Source: Sediminibacterium sp. Gen4 (GTDB lineage: Bacteria > Bacteroidota > Bacteroidia > Chitinophagales > Chitinophagaceae). Taken from it: a DNA stretch of 64,000 nt. How positions within the stretch are numbered: the stretch's first letter is position 1; every line of letters starts with the position of its first letter. Position numbers and translations under genes: made by a program. Under the pieces are notes generated by a model. The model saw nothing but the letters and a program-made list of their open reading frames with translations, searched no databases and was not told where the DNA came from. This document shows, piece by piece, positions 23,432 through 32,495 of the stretch. The stretch covers positions 1 to 64,000 of the forward strand of contig JACBFI010000009.1 of NCBI GenBank assembly GCA_013391385.1. The letters are read 5' to 3'.

Positions 23432-25279
23432 ATGAAGAAATTAGTTGTTTGTTTACTGATACTATCGTTTGTTAGTGCTAACGCACAAATCAAACCTTTT
23501 CGTTTTGCTTTTATTTCCGATACCCATATCGGTTCTCCGAATGGCAGTGCTGAAGAAGATTTGAGAAGAACTGTATCCGATATCAATCAAATGACTGATA
23601 TCGCATTTGTAGTACTCACCGGTGATATCACTGAGCTGGGCACCACCGAAGAAATTAAAATGGCAAAAGCCATATTAAGTGAATTGAAAGTACCCTATTA
23701 CATTATTCCCGGTAATCATGATACCGGATGGAGTGAAACCGGGGGCGTTGCTTTTACCCAAATATTCGGCTATGACAAATTCATTTTTGAGCACAACGGT
23801 ATTACATTTATCGGCTGCGCATCCGGACCCTATGTTCGTATGAGTGATGGTCATATTCCACGCGATGCCGTGAATTGGCTCGATCAAGAACTCAAAAAAC
23901 GCAGCAATGATCAGCCCATCGTTTTCCTAAATCACTATCCATTGGATAATGGACTGGATAATTGGTATGAAGCCATCGACAGACTCAAACAAAAAAATAC
24001 CATTGCGGCACTTTGTGGTCATGGCCATGCTAATAAAGCCATGAATCTGGAAGGTATCCCTGCGGTGATGGGACGTTCGAATCTGAGAGCTAAAGCTGAG
24101 ATTGGCGGGTATAACCTGGTAGATGTGCGTGCTGACTCCATGATCTTCTCAGAACGCAGACCCGGACTAGAAACACGCAGTCCATGGACGGGTATTCGCA
24201 TCCAAAAACATAATTATCAGGCGAGTCCGGCAAGCATGCGTCCATCCTATGCCGTGAATGATAGTTTCCCGAATGTGAAGGCAAAATGGGTGTATCATTC
24301 TCCAGCCAATGTTATTTCAACACCGGCAACAGACGGCAAACTGGTGTTCTTTGGAAACAGCATGGGTACCATTACAGCTGTGGATCTTGTATCGGGTAAA
24401 GAACAATGGAGCTTTCAAACACAAGGCTCTGTTTTTTCTTCTCCAGCCGTTATCGGAAAGCAAGTGGTAGTAGGGTCTGGTGATGGCTGGGTCTATTGCT
24501 TGCAAACCCGTAATGGAAAAATTATCTGGAAATATCAAACAGATGCGGCTGTTTTAGGTTCTCCTCTAATAGAAAAAGATATCGTTTACATAGGTTCCAG
24601 TGATCATCATTTCAGGGCTTTGGACCTCTCAACGGGGAAAGAACGCTGGCGTTTTGGTGGATTGACTGGTCCGGTGATGAGTAAACCTGTCATCCATGGT
24701 GATCAAATATTGTTTGGTGCGTGGGACAGAAACCTTTATGCACTCAATAAACAGAACGGACAATTGATATGGAAATGGAACAATGGGTCTAGTGTACTGA
24801 ACTTCTCTCCTGCAGCCTGTATTCCGGTGATCAAGGATGATGTGGTATATGTGGTGGCGCCGGATCGCTATATCAGTGCTATTGACCTTGCAACCGGAAC
24901 CACTTTATGGAGAAACAATGAAGCGACCGTGCGAGAGTCGATCGGTATTTCAGCGGATGGCAAATATGTGTATGGCAAAACCATGAATGATGTGATTGTG
25001 GCTTTTCCCACCTCCAGAGAGAAACAGTCGGTTGCCTGGAAAGTCAATTGTGGCTTTGGTTATGAGCATGTCCCCTCCATGTTGATCGAAAAGGAGCAAA
25101 CCGTTGTTTTCGGAACAAAAAGTGGCAGGGTATATGCGATTGACCCGATCAAACAAGCAAAAAAATGGGTGTATAAGATCGACAATTCGATGGTGAATAC
25201 GGTGAATATGATCAGCAGTAAACAGATCATTGCAGCAACTATGGATGGTAAAGTAACCTTGCTGGAAGTCAAGGAATGA
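23432..25279 (+). CDS. Exported metallophosphoesterase fused to a PQQ-type beta-propeller
   Basis: A 615-residue secreted protein with a signal peptide (to about residue 19, ...VSANAQ). The N-terminal half is a calcineurin-like phosphoesterase carrying the full metal set: ISDTHIG (28-34), GDITELG (near 64), GNHD (near 94), NHYPLD (near 170) and CGHGHAN (near 196). From about residue 280 there are five or six PQQ-like propeller blades, seen as repeated DLVSGKEQWSF and GKIIWKYQT type motifs. The substrate is unknown. The propeller may bind a ligand or a polymer rather than PQQ. The gene stands alone and its ATG is preceded by a TAACTTTC box 4 bases upstream. Confidence 0.88.
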   Translation: MKKLVVCLLILSFVSANAQIKPFRFAFISDTHIGSPNGSAEEDLRRTVSDINQMTDIAFVVLTGDITELGTTEEIKMAKAILSELKVPYYIIPGNHDTGWSETGGVAFTQIFGYDKFIFEHNGITFIGCASGPYVRMSDGHIPRDAVNWLDQELKKRSNDQPIVFLNHYPLDNGLDNWYEAIDRLKQKNTIAALCGHGHANKAMNLEGIPAVMGRSNLRAKAEIGGYNLVDVRADSMIFSERRPGLETRSPWTGIRIQKHNYQASPASMRPSYAVNDSFPNVKAKWVYHSPANVISTPATDGKLVFFGNSMGTITAVDLVSGKEQWSFQTQGSVFSSPAVIGKQVVVGSGDGWVYCLQTRNGKIIWKYQTDAAVLGSPLIEKDIVYIGSSDHHFRALDLSTGKERWRFGGLTGPVMSKPVIHGDQILFGAWDRNLYALNKQNGQLIWKWNNGSSVLNFSPAACIPVIKDDVVYVVAPDRYISAIDLATGTTLWRNNEATVRESIGISADGKYVYGKTMNDVIVAFPTSREKQSVAWKVNCGFGYEHVPSMLIEKEQTVVFGTKSGRVYAIDPIKQAKKWVYKIDNSMVNTVNMISSKQIIAATMDGKVTLLEVKE

Positions 25280-25385
25280 CTATGTGTATAGCCGGTTAAC
25301 ATTTTTTGAAAGAACTAATACTTTGAATTCACAAATTATTTTCTAACTTTCCTATCTCATCATTTACAACAACAAACTAACCATC

Positions 25386-25841
25386 ATGGCAAAAGCTAAA
25401 AAGAAAGCCGCTAAAAAACCCGCAGCGAAGAAAACTCCTGCAAAAAAGGCTGTAAAGAAGGCCGCTAAGAAAGCTGTAAAAAAAGCTGCTAAGAAAAAAT
25501 CACCTGCTAAAAAAGCTGCTCCTAAAAAGAAAGCTGCTGTTAAAAAAGCAGTGAAGAAAGCCGCTGCAAAAAAACCGGCTGCTAAGAAAAAAGCCGCACC
25601 TAAAAAGAAGGTAGCTAAAAAAGCTGCACCTAAAAAGAAAGCTGCCGTTAAAAAAGCGAAAGCTCCAGCTAAAAAGGCTGCACCTAAAAAAGCTGCTGCA
25701 AAAAAACCAGCTGCTAAGAAAAAAGCTGCTCCTAAGAAAGTGAGCAAACCGGCACCAGTTGCGGCCCCTGCTCCGGCACCAGCTCCTGCGCCAGTTGAAA
25801 CACCGGCTGTAAGCACTCCGGAAATTCCATTCAACGCTTAA
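25386..25841 (+). CDS. Histone H1-like Lys/Ala/Pro-rich DNA-binding protein
   Basis: A 151-residue protein made almost wholly of KKAA/KKAP/AKKP repeats from residue 2 to about 118. It ends in an Ala-Pro linker and a short acidic-neutral tail (STPEIPFNA). This matches histone-H1-like (Hc1/AlgP-like) nucleoid proteins, which bind DNA without sequence preference through charge. The opposite strand has a long open frame only because of the repeated codons. Such lysine-repeat genes often vary in length between strains. The start is clear, and a terminator follows the stop by about 25 bases. Confidence 0.85.
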   Translation: MAKAKKKAAKKPAAKKTPAKKAVKKAAKKAVKKAAKKKSPAKKAAPKKKAAVKKAVKKAAAKKPAAKKKAAPKKKVAKKAAPKKKAAVKKAKAPAKKAAPKKAAAKKPAAKKKAAPKKVSKPAPVAAPAPAPAPAPVETPAVSTPEIPFNA

Positions 25842-25868
25842 TCAGCGATTGAACTCAACTTTATAATG

Positions 25869-25901
25869 ATCCTGTTACTGTTTTCGGTAACAGGATTTTT
25901 A
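25869..25901 (+). terminator. Rho-independent terminator of the histone-like gene
   Basis: A 10-bp stem (ATCCTGTTAC against GTAACAGGAT) with a short loop is followed by a run of five T, 27 bases past the stop codon of the histone-like gene. Confidence 0.85.
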
Positions 25902-25977
25902 TTGCTGTTTTCTGAAGCCTCTCCTGTTTTTAAAATATCTTTATCAACATTCATTTTCATCACCAAAACTTCTTTTC

Positions 25978-28392
25978 ATGCGTACACTGCTTTGGGTTTG
26001 TTGTTGTTTGTTGTTTTTACAAACACAATCACAAACTACTTCTTCCAAAATCGCCGAGAAAACAAAAAATATGAAGCGGTATGATGGTTATTTCACTTAT
26101 TGGTGGGATGCCAATACCGGTAAGATATGGTTACAGGTAGATAAACTGAATCAGGAATTTTTGTATGTCAATTCTTTGCCCGCCGGATTGGGATCCAATG
26201 ATATTGGTCTGGATCGCGGACAATTGGGTGGTACCCGAATTGTTTTCTTTCATAAGATCGGGAAAAAATTATTGATGATTCAGCCCAACTATCGTTACAG
26301 GGCCAACTCATCAGACGAAAAAGAGAGAAAAGCAGTACAGGAATCATTTGCGCAATCTGCCATTGCCGGATTTACGATTGATGAAGATGAAGGTGATAAA
26401 GTATTGGTAGATGCCACTTCTTTTTTTCTTAGGGATGCACATGGTATTGCCGATCGTATACGTGGTATGCGTCAGGGTTCCTATACATTCAATGAAGCCC
26501 GTTCTGCCATCTATCTTCCCAACACCCGAAATTTCCCGTTGAATAGCGAATTTGAAGCCATCATCACTTTTACCGGAGGTAATGATGCTGGTAGATATGT
26601 GAATGCAGTAACTCCTTCTGCCGAAGCCATTACTGTACGTATGCACCATTCTTTTGTGCAATTACCGGACAATCATTACAAACCCCGCAAATACGATATC
26701 CGTAGCGGGTATTTTGGGATCAACTATTTCGATTTCAGTAGTCCATTCACTGAGCCGATTGAACAAATGTTTATTGCCCGTCACCGACTGGAAAAGAAAG
26801 ATCCTAGTGCTGCCATCAGTGATCCGGTGGAGCCAATTGTTTATTATTTAGACAATGGTACCCCCGAGCCTATTCGCTCGGCATTATTGGAAGGTGGTCG
26901 TTGGTGGAATCAGGCTTTCGAAGCTGCAGGATATCGAAATGCATTCATAGTAAAAGTTCTACCCGATGATGCAGACCCGATGGATATCCGTTATAACATG
27001 ATCAATTGGGTGCATCGTTCTACCAGAGGATGGAGTTATGGTGCCTCTGTAACCGATCCGCGTACCGGAGAAATCATCAAAGGACAAGTTACACTCGGCT
27101 CTTTACGTGTACGTCAGGATCATTTGATTTTTACGGGTCTTTTGTCTCCGTATGAAACAGGCAAACCCGTTCCGGCCACCATGCGTGAAGCCGCTTTACA
27201 ACGCTTACGCCAATTATCTGCGCATGAAATTGGACATACACTTGGATTACAACATAATTATGCATCCAGCTACAATGATCGTGGCTCTGTAATGGATTAT
27301 CCGCATCCCAATATTTTCGTGAACAGCAAAGGCGAGATCGATTTTTCGAAAGTGTATACCAATGAAATTGGTGAGTGGGATAAGAGAGCCATTATATATG
27401 GCTACCAGGATTTCCCTGACGGAACCAATGAAGAAAAAGCCTTAAAGAATTTACTGGATGAGAATACTAAAAAGGGATTATTATTTATTGCGGATGCTGA
27501 TGCCAGAGCAGCAGGGGGTCTACATCCCTATGCACATTTATGGGACAATGGAAAAGATGTGACTGATGAATTGAAAAATGTTTTACAAGTTCGACAAAAA
27601 GCATTGGATCAGTTTTCAGAAAAAGTCATTCAGGAAACTATGCCGATGTCTAGAATGGAAGATGTTTTAGTACCGGTATACAATTATCATCGTTATCAGA
27701 TTGAAGCAGTAGTAAAACTGATTGGGGGTATGAATTACAGTTATAGTGTTCGTGGCGATGCACAGCAACAACCACAAATACTCGACAATGCCATTCAGCA
27801 AAAAGCACTGAAGGCGGCATTGGATTGTTTATCTCCTGACGTACTCACACTACCAGATCGTATCAGTCTGATGATTCCTCCTCGTCCACCTATGTATTAT
27901 GGTGTGGGAGAAACTTTTGCCAAAAGAACAGGAATGAGTTTTGATCCCATGGCAGCTGCAGAAGCGTTGGCACATTTTGAATTAGGATTTTTATTCAATG
28001 CAGAAAGAGCCAATCGATTGGAACAATTCAAAGCACAAAAAGGAACCATGGGCTGGGGCGAAGTCTTGGACGCCATCATCCAAAAAACATGGATGGCACC
28101 TAAACAAGAAGGCTTAAAAGGCCAGGTTCAGGCGCAAACGCAGCAAATTGTTTTGACATGGTTACTTGCTTTAAGCAAGCATAATAACGCCAATTATATG
28201 GTCAAATCGATTTGCTTCGATAGATTAAATAATCTGAAAGCATATGCCAAAAGACAAGCCGATTTGAATCCTATCGCCTGGAGACCACATTATTTATATG
28301 CTATTGAAAGAATCGAAAAACCCAAAGACATTGAACTCCCTCAACATGCAGAAATTGCTCCGGGAGCGCCGATTGGATGTGATGAGTGGTGA
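25978..28392 (+). CDS. Large exported zinc-dependent metalloprotease (DUF5117/DUF4953 type)
   Basis: An 804-residue protein with a signal peptide (hydrophobic residues 3-14). The zinc site is explicit: HEIGHTLGLQHN (HExxHxxGxxH, near residue 417), followed by SVMDYPHPN as a met-turn-like stretch. The N-terminal region (YDGYFTYWWDANTGKIWLQV...FLYVNSLPAGLGSNDIGLDRGQLGGTRIV in part) is typical of the DUF5118/DUF5117 proteins found in Bacteroidota and relatives. The substrate is unknown. The last codons (Asp-Glu-Trp-stop) lie inside a heptad array, so the C-terminus adjoins repeat DNA. The gene stands alone, with a strong hairpin terminator downstream. Confidence 0.9.
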   Translation: MRTLLWVCCCLLFLQTQSQTTSSKIAEKTKNMKRYDGYFTYWWDANTGKIWLQVDKLNQEFLYVNSLPAGLGSNDIGLDRGQLGGTRIVFFHKIGKKLLMIQPNYRYRANSSDEKERKAVQESFAQSAIAGFTIDEDEGDKVLVDATSFFLRDAHGIADRIRGMRQGSYTFNEARSAIYLPNTRNFPLNSEFEAIITFTGGNDAGRYVNAVTPSAEAITVRMHHSFVQLPDNHYKPRKYDIRSGYFGINYFDFSSPFTEPIEQMFIARHRLEKKDPSAAISDPVEPIVYYLDNGTPEPIRSALLEGGRWWNQAFEAAGYRNAFIVKVLPDDADPMDIRYNMINWVHRSTRGWSYGASVTDPRTGEIIKGQVTLGSLRVRQDHLIFTGLLSPYETGKPVPATMREAALQRLRQLSAHEIGHTLGLQHNYASSYNDRGSVMDYPHPNIFVNSKGEIDFSKVYTNEIGEWDKRAIIYGYQDFPDGTNEEKALKNLLDENTKKGLLFIADADARAAGGLHPYAHLWDNGKDVTDELKNVLQVRQKALDQFSEKVIQETMPMSRMEDVLVPVYNYHRYQIEAVVKLIGGMNYSYSVRGDAQQQPQILDNAIQQKALKAALDCLSPDVLTLPDRISLMIPPRPPMYYGVGETFAKRTGMSFDPMAAAEALAHFELGFLFNAERANRLEQFKAQKGTMGWGEVLDAIIQKTWMAPKQEGLKGQVQAQTQQIVLTWLLALSKHNNANYMVKSICFDRLNNLKAYAKRQADLNPIAWRPHYLYAIERIEKPKDIELPQHAEIAPGAPIGCDEW

Positions 28393-28429
28393 GTTTGTGA
28401 TGAGTGAGTAGTCAATAGTGAGTAGTGAG
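28381..28429. repeat. Heptad array at the end of the metalloprotease gene
   Basis: Seven units in register: GATGAGT, GGTGAGT, TTGTGAT, GAGTGAG, TAGTCAA, TAGTGAG, TAGTGAG. The first two contain the last codons and stop of the metalloprotease gene. There is no clear inverted partner; a strong terminator hairpin follows directly. Confidence 0.65.
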
Positions 28430-28432
28430 TAT

Positions 28433-28471
28433 AACGAGAGAGCCGCTGAATAAATCAGCGGCTCTCTCGTT
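28433..28471. terminator. Strong bidirectional hairpin terminator
   Basis: A perfect 17-bp inverted repeat (AACGAGAGAGCCGCTGA and its complement) with a 5-base loop lies between the convergent metalloprotease and lipoprotein genes. The T tract is short on either side, but the stem is the longest non-heptad GC-containing stem in the window. Confidence 0.8.
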
Positions 28472-28490
28472 AATGATCGTTCATTATCTT

Positions 28491-29009
28491 CTACAGCTTT
28501 TTTGTAGGGAAGTGACGAATAGATTCGTTGAGCTCAACAATCTTTCCATTTGCAACTTTGATATCGTTGACCATCGCTAAAGAATCTGTTTTACCAGTTT
28601 TATCTGTTACAATTTCTGTGTACCATAAAGTTACCCATTCATCTTTTTTATCCTTAGAAATAACAGATTCAAAATCTCCCATTTTAACTTGTACAGCTTG
28701 AATAGAATTTCTCAAATTGGTCATAGCAACTCTCAAACTATCTTTGGATAATGTTTGATCCATGTAATCAGCACGCCATCTAACAGTATCTGCAAAATAG
28801 GAAAGACAATCTTCTACTTTGTTGTCTTCAAAAGCCTTCAAAGCGTTCATCACCAGTAGGGTATTTTCCTTACTTCCGATATCCCAGTTATCAGGTTTTT
28901 CTAATGAATAAGGGTAGGTAACATTAGATGCTACTTCTTTTTTTTCTTCGGCATTTTTACAGCCAAAAATGAGGGCTACCATTAGAGTAATGGCTACAAA
29001 TTTTCTCAT
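28491..29009 (-). CDS. Predicted lipoprotein with SnoaL/NTF2-like domain
   Basis: A 172-residue protein with a lipoprotein signal ending VALIFGC (Cys17) and a charged linker (KNAEEKKE). A domain of about 120 residues follows: a helix with VMNALKAFEDNKVEDCLSYFADTVRW, then strands. The pattern suggests the NTF2/SnoaL-like cone fold often found in small exported Bacteroidota proteins. The fold call is an inference from pattern only; no catalytic residues can be assigned. It lies downstream of the pyruvate dehydrogenase E2 gene on the same strand, separated from it by a terminator. Confidence 0.7.
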   Translation of the reverse strand: MRKFVAITLMVALIFGCKNAEEKKEVASNVTYPYSLEKPDNWDIGSKENTLLVMNALKAFEDNKVEDCLSYFADTVRWRADYMDQTLSKDSLRVAMTNLRNSIQAVQVKMGDFESVISKDKKDEWVTLWYTEIVTDKTGKTDSLAMVNDIKVANGKIVELNESIRHFPTKKL

Positions 29010-29086
29010 GGTAAAGGGGTTTAGTTGTTGTGATTAATTAGAATGCAACAGAACAAAATACCCTTTAACCCCCATAAATGCAAGAA

Positions 29087-29118
29087 AAAAGCTTTTTCCC
29101 TTTCGGGAAAAAGCTTTC
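29087..29118 (-). terminator. Rho-independent terminator of the E2 gene
   Basis: A perfect 13-bp stem (GGGAAAAAGCTTT and its complement) with a 4-base loop lies 31 bases past the E2 stop. On the minus strand it runs into a tract of six T. It separates the E2 gene from the lipoprotein gene. Confidence 0.88.
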
Positions 29119-29148
29119 AGTAAAATGTATGATGATCATTAAGACTGC

Positions 29149-30780
29149 TTATACAAGCATTCTCAGTGGCTCTTCTAACAAGGATTTCAATGTTTGCAGG
29201 AATGCAGCACCTGTAGCACCATCTACAGAACGGTGATCACAGCTCAATGTCACTTTCATGATATTGCCAGGAACCACTTGTCCGTTTTTAACGACAGGAA
29301 CTTGTGAAATGCCTCCTACTGCCAGGATGCAAGAATCTGGCGGATTGATAATGGCAGTGAATTGATCAATTCCATACATACCCAAATTGGAAATTGTGAA
29401 TGTACTTCCTTCCCAATCTGCAGGTTGTAATTTTTTATCTTTTGCTTTTTGTGCGTATTCTTTTACTTCAGCACCGATCTGACTCAATGATTTGGTATCT
29501 GCGAAGCGAACAACCGGTACCAATAAACCATCTTCTACTGCTACAGCTACTCCAATATTGATATGATGGTTGTAACGAATGCTATCACCCAACCAACTAC
29601 TATTGACTTTTGGATGTTGTTTCAATGCCATTGCAGTTGCTTTCAATACCATATCATTGAAACTGATCTTCACAGGAGCCACTTCATTGATTTTGGCGCG
29701 TGCTGCAACGGCAGCATCCATATCAATACTCATGGTCAGGTAAAAATGCGGGGCTGTAAACAAACTCTCACTCAAACGACGCGCAATGGTTTTGCGCATC
29801 TGAGAAACCGGAACGTCTTCAAAGCTAACCTGTCCGGCAGGTGCTGCTGCAATCGGTGTAGCAGACTTGGCTGCTTGAGGAGCAGGAGCAGCAGCCGTAG
29901 GAACGTATGCATCAACATCATTCTTGGTAATTCTACCATTGTCGCCCGTACCTTTTACATAACGGAGGTCAATACCTTTTTCACCGGCTATTTTTTTAGC
30001 CAATGGCGATGCTAATATTCGTCCTTCATTTACTACAGTTTCACTTTGAACCTGAGGGGCTGCTACTGGTGCAGATGCCGGAGCTGTAGCAGCAGGAGCT
30101 GGTGCTGCAGCAGCGGGAGCTGAACCTCCGCTAGCTTTTACTGCTTGTACAATGGCATTTACATCTAACCCTTCTTTACCAATGATACAAAGCAAATCAT
30201 TTACAAGGATTTTTTCACCCGGCTGTGCACCTTGGTACAGCAATACACCATCTTTATAACTTTCCAGTTCCATGGTAGCTTTATCGGTTTCGATATCAGC
30301 CAACACTTCTCCTTTCTTTACCGTATCTCCTACTTTTTTATGCCATCCCGCAATAACGCCTTCGGTCATGGTATCACTTAAACGAGGCATTAATACCACT
30401 TCTTCCATACTTGATACATCCATAGCTGGGGCAGATGAAGTAGCAACCGGTGCCTGAGCTGTTTCTGGCGCTGGTGCTGATACTGCAGCAGGGGCCGCAT
30501 TTCCACCGGCATGTTGTGCCAATAATGCTGAGATATCTTCTCCTGCTTTACCAAAAATAGCCAACAGGTCATTCACCTGAAGTTTCCCGCCTTTAGGGGT
30601 TCCAATATGTAAAAGAATGCCATCCTGATAGCTTTCCAGCTCCATGGTGGCTTTATCGGTTTCTATTTCTGCGAGAAGGTCTCCTTTCTTTACTGCATCA
30701 CCCACATTTTTATGCCATGCGGCAATAACACCTTCGGTCATGGTATCACTCAGGCGGGGCATTAAAATCACTTCGGCCAT
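29149..30780 (-). CDS. Pyruvate dehydrogenase complex, dihydrolipoamide acetyltransferase (E2)
   Basis: A 543-residue E2 core subunit that transfers the acetyl group from lipoamide to CoA. There are two lipoyl domains (about 1-80 and 128-205), each with the lipoylated Lys in ETDKATMELES. Ala/Pro-rich linkers follow, then a peripheral-subunit-binding domain (RILASPLAKKIAGEKGIDLRYVKGTGDNGRI, in part, near 250), and the catalytic domain with the active-site His/Asp in LSCDHRSVDGATGA near residue 515. The catalytic stretch and two-lipoyl layout fit pyruvate rather than 2-oxoglutarate E2. E1 and E3 genes are not adjacent. It is bounded by terminators on both sides, so it is likely monocistronic. 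Confidence 0.93.
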   Translation of the reverse strand: MAEVILMPRLSDTMTEGVIAAWHKNVGDAVKKGDLLAEIETDKATMELESYQDGILLHIGTPKGGKLQVNDLLAIFGKAGEDISALLAQHAGGNAAPAAVSAPAPETAQAPVATSSAPAMDVSSMEEVVLMPRLSDTMTEGVIAGWHKKVGDTVKKGEVLADIETDKATMELESYKDGVLLYQGAQPGEKILVNDLLCIIGKEGLDVNAIVQAVKASGGSAPAAAAPAPAATAPASAPVAAPQVQSETVVNEGRILASPLAKKIAGEKGIDLRYVKGTGDNGRITKNDVDAYVPTAAAPAPQAAKSATPIAAAPAGQVSFEDVPVSQMRKTIARRLSESLFTAPHFYLTMSIDMDAAVAARAKINEVAPVKISFNDMVLKATAMALKQHPKVNSSWLGDSIRYNHHINIGVAVAVEDGLLVPVVRFADTKSLSQIGAEVKEYAQKAKDKKLQPADWEGSTFTISNLGMYGIDQFTAIINPPDSCILAVGGISQVPVVKNGQVVPGNIMKVTLSCDHRSVDGATGAAFLQTLKSLLEEPLRMLV

Positions 30781-30819
30781 ATAGTTTCGATTGCGCTGTT
30801 TAAATGAGCCGTGAAATTA

Positions 30820-30872
30820 GGAAAAAAGCGGCATGCTTGTAGCTTGTAGCTCTGAGCTTGCCGCTTTTTTCC
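30820..30872 (-). terminator. Terminator hairpin with heptads in its loop
   Basis: A 13-bp stem (GGAAAAAAGCGGC and its complement) carries six T on each exit side, so it could terminate in both directions. It follows the isocitrate dehydrogenase stop. The 27-base interior consists of heptads GCTTGTA, GCTTGTA, GCTCTGA and GCTTGCC. It is thus both a normal terminator and a member of the heptad family. Confidence 0.82.
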
Positions 30873-30896
30873 ATCAATTCGGGGAAAATCGGGTAA

Positions 30897-32351
30897 TTAT
30901 TGACCCTGTGCCAGACTATAACCCTTCTTATCGCCCCAGGCATTCAACAGCTCGGTTGAACATATCTTAAAATCTGTTGATAAACGCTTATACAATTCGA
31001 GAATATCTACCTGCGTCAATCCTACTTCTCCTACACTTTCAAAGCGGCAACGGTATTGGTTGATCAGATTCGTAAATACTGATCCTTTAGGCCATACCTG
31101 CGTACCTCTGTTACTGATGGTTACTAATTTGAATAGATCCAGTGTATGTTGCAAACATTTCTCGGCTACCATTTGTGGTTGTTCATTGCTTTCAATGAAC
31201 ATATCTACGCCCACAATTCTTTCTTCTGATTCTTCATTGCTTTCCAACATGGGGTTTCTCTCCAGCTTGAAAACAGTCTGTGTTACCGGCAAATCTGAAA
31301 GAATGGGTTTAGGATTATGTGCAGGTTGTTTTCCAAAATTAGCAATGATGGCATTGGCAAAAGTGGTGGTATCGGAAGAAGCTGTACCCTTATCACCAAA
31401 GTCACCCGTATGAATACCACTCTCTAGGGTAAAGAGCAAAGCATTTTCAATTTTTGCTGCACTTTCCATCATTCCCAAATGTCGCAACATACCTATACCA
31501 CTCAATAACAAAGCTGTGGGGTTGGCAATATTTTTTCCGGCAATATCCGGTGCTGTTCCGTGTACGGCTTCAAAAATAGAAATATGATCTCCAATATTGG
31601 CTGACGGCGCAAATCCAAGTCCACCCACCAATCCGGCACATAAATCACTCACGATATCTCCCTGTAAGTTGGTCAATACTACTACATCAAAAAGATCAGG
31701 GCGGCTCACCAATTTCATACACAGATCATCAACGATCACATCATCTGCTTTCAATTCAGGATAGTCTTTTGCTACTTCATAGAACACTTCCAGAAACAAT
31801 CCATCTGTAAGCTTCATGATATTGGCTTTGTGTCCGCAAGTAATTCTCTTCGCTCCTTTTTTCTTAGCCATTTCAAATGCATACTTGATCACCTGCATGC
31901 TTCCCGGACGGGTAATGAATCTTCTGCTCAGTGCCACATCATGTGTAAGCATGTGTTCAATACCACCATAGGTATCTTCAATATTTTCACGAACAATCGT
32001 GATATCAATCGGTATACCTGCTTTGCTAAATACTGTATCTACACCATGTAAGGTTTGGAATGTGCGTTTGTTAGCATAGGTATTCCAGGTTTTACGAGCG
32101 GTAACATTCACACTCTTTACACCTTTCCCTTTTGGCGTTTCCATCGGACCCTTAAAAAGGATTCCCAATGACTCGATCGTTTGTTGTGCCTCGGGTGTCA
32201 TACCGTTGCTGTAGCCTTTGTCGAACACCCACTTACCCATATCAACAAAATCATATTCCAGTGGCACTTTTGCGGCACTGAAAATAGACAAAACAGCATC
32301 CATGATTTCGGGACCAATTCCATCCCCTTTAGCTACGGCAATCTTTGTCAT
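30897..32351 (-). CDS. icd: NADP-dependent isocitrate dehydrogenase (Thermus/Rickettsia-like long type)
   Basis: A TCA-cycle enzyme oxidising isocitrate to 2-oxoglutarate and CO2. The 484 residues comprise a normal isopropylmalate/isocitrate dehydrogenase core (1 to about 330) and a C-terminal extension of about 140 residues, as in the Thermus and Rickettsia enzymes. Core motifs are AKGDGIGPEIM (7-17), the substrate-binding VRENIEDTYGGIEH (near 110), GHKANIMKLTDGLF, the metal-site DLCMKLV and LQGDIVSDLCAGLVGGLG, and GTAPDIAGKNIANPTA near the nucleotide site. NADP preference is inferred from the family, not read from residues. A heptad-containing terminator follows. Confidence 0.92.
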   Translation of the reverse strand: MTKIAVAKGDGIGPEIMDAVLSIFSAAKVPLEYDFVDMGKWVFDKGYSNGMTPEAQQTIESLGILFKGPMETPKGKGVKSVNVTARKTWNTYANKRTFQTLHGVDTVFSKAGIPIDITIVRENIEDTYGGIEHMLTHDVALSRRFITRPGSMQVIKYAFEMAKKKGAKRITCGHKANIMKLTDGLFLEVFYEVAKDYPELKADDVIVDDLCMKLVSRPDLFDVVVLTNLQGDIVSDLCAGLVGGLGFAPSANIGDHISIFEAVHGTAPDIAGKNIANPTALLLSGIGMLRHLGMMESAAKIENALLFTLESGIHTGDFGDKGTASSDTTTFANAIIANFGKQPAHNPKPILSDLPVTQTVFKLERNPMLESNEESEERIVGVDMFIESNEQPQMVAEKCLQHTLDLFKLVTISNRGTQVWPKGSVFTNLINQYRCRFESVGEVGLTQVDILELYKRLSTDFKICSTELLNAWGDKKGYSLAQGQ

Positions 32352-32416
32352 AATTCCTTTTTTTAAAGTGCTGCGAAGGTAAGGGTTGGGAGGTATTTTT
32401 TTGTGTTAAAAAACTA

Positions 32417-32495
32417 GCATATGGCTGATAGTTCATAGCTTATGGCCAGCAATAATCAATTTTTTCTATTTGCCATGAACCATAAGCCATCAGCC
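32417..32495. repeat. Heptad palindrome upstream of apaG
   Basis: Left-arm units are GCATATG, GCTGATA, GTTCATA and GCTTATG (32417-32444). The right arm (32472-32495), in reverse complement, reads GCTGATG, GCTTATG and GTTCATG. It lies between the divergent icd and apaG genes, about 50 bases before the preferred apaG start. Confidence 0.85.

Noticed and set aside
25364-25834. Long open frame opposite the histone-like gene
   Set aside because: It exists only because Lys/Ala codon repeats contain no stops on the other strand; the plus-strand protein has a proper start, terminator and family match.
29149-30780. Tandem repeat in the E2 gene as a genomic duplication event
   Set aside because: The repeated DNA encodes two lipoyl domains and Ala/Pro linkers, a normal arrangement in E2 proteins.
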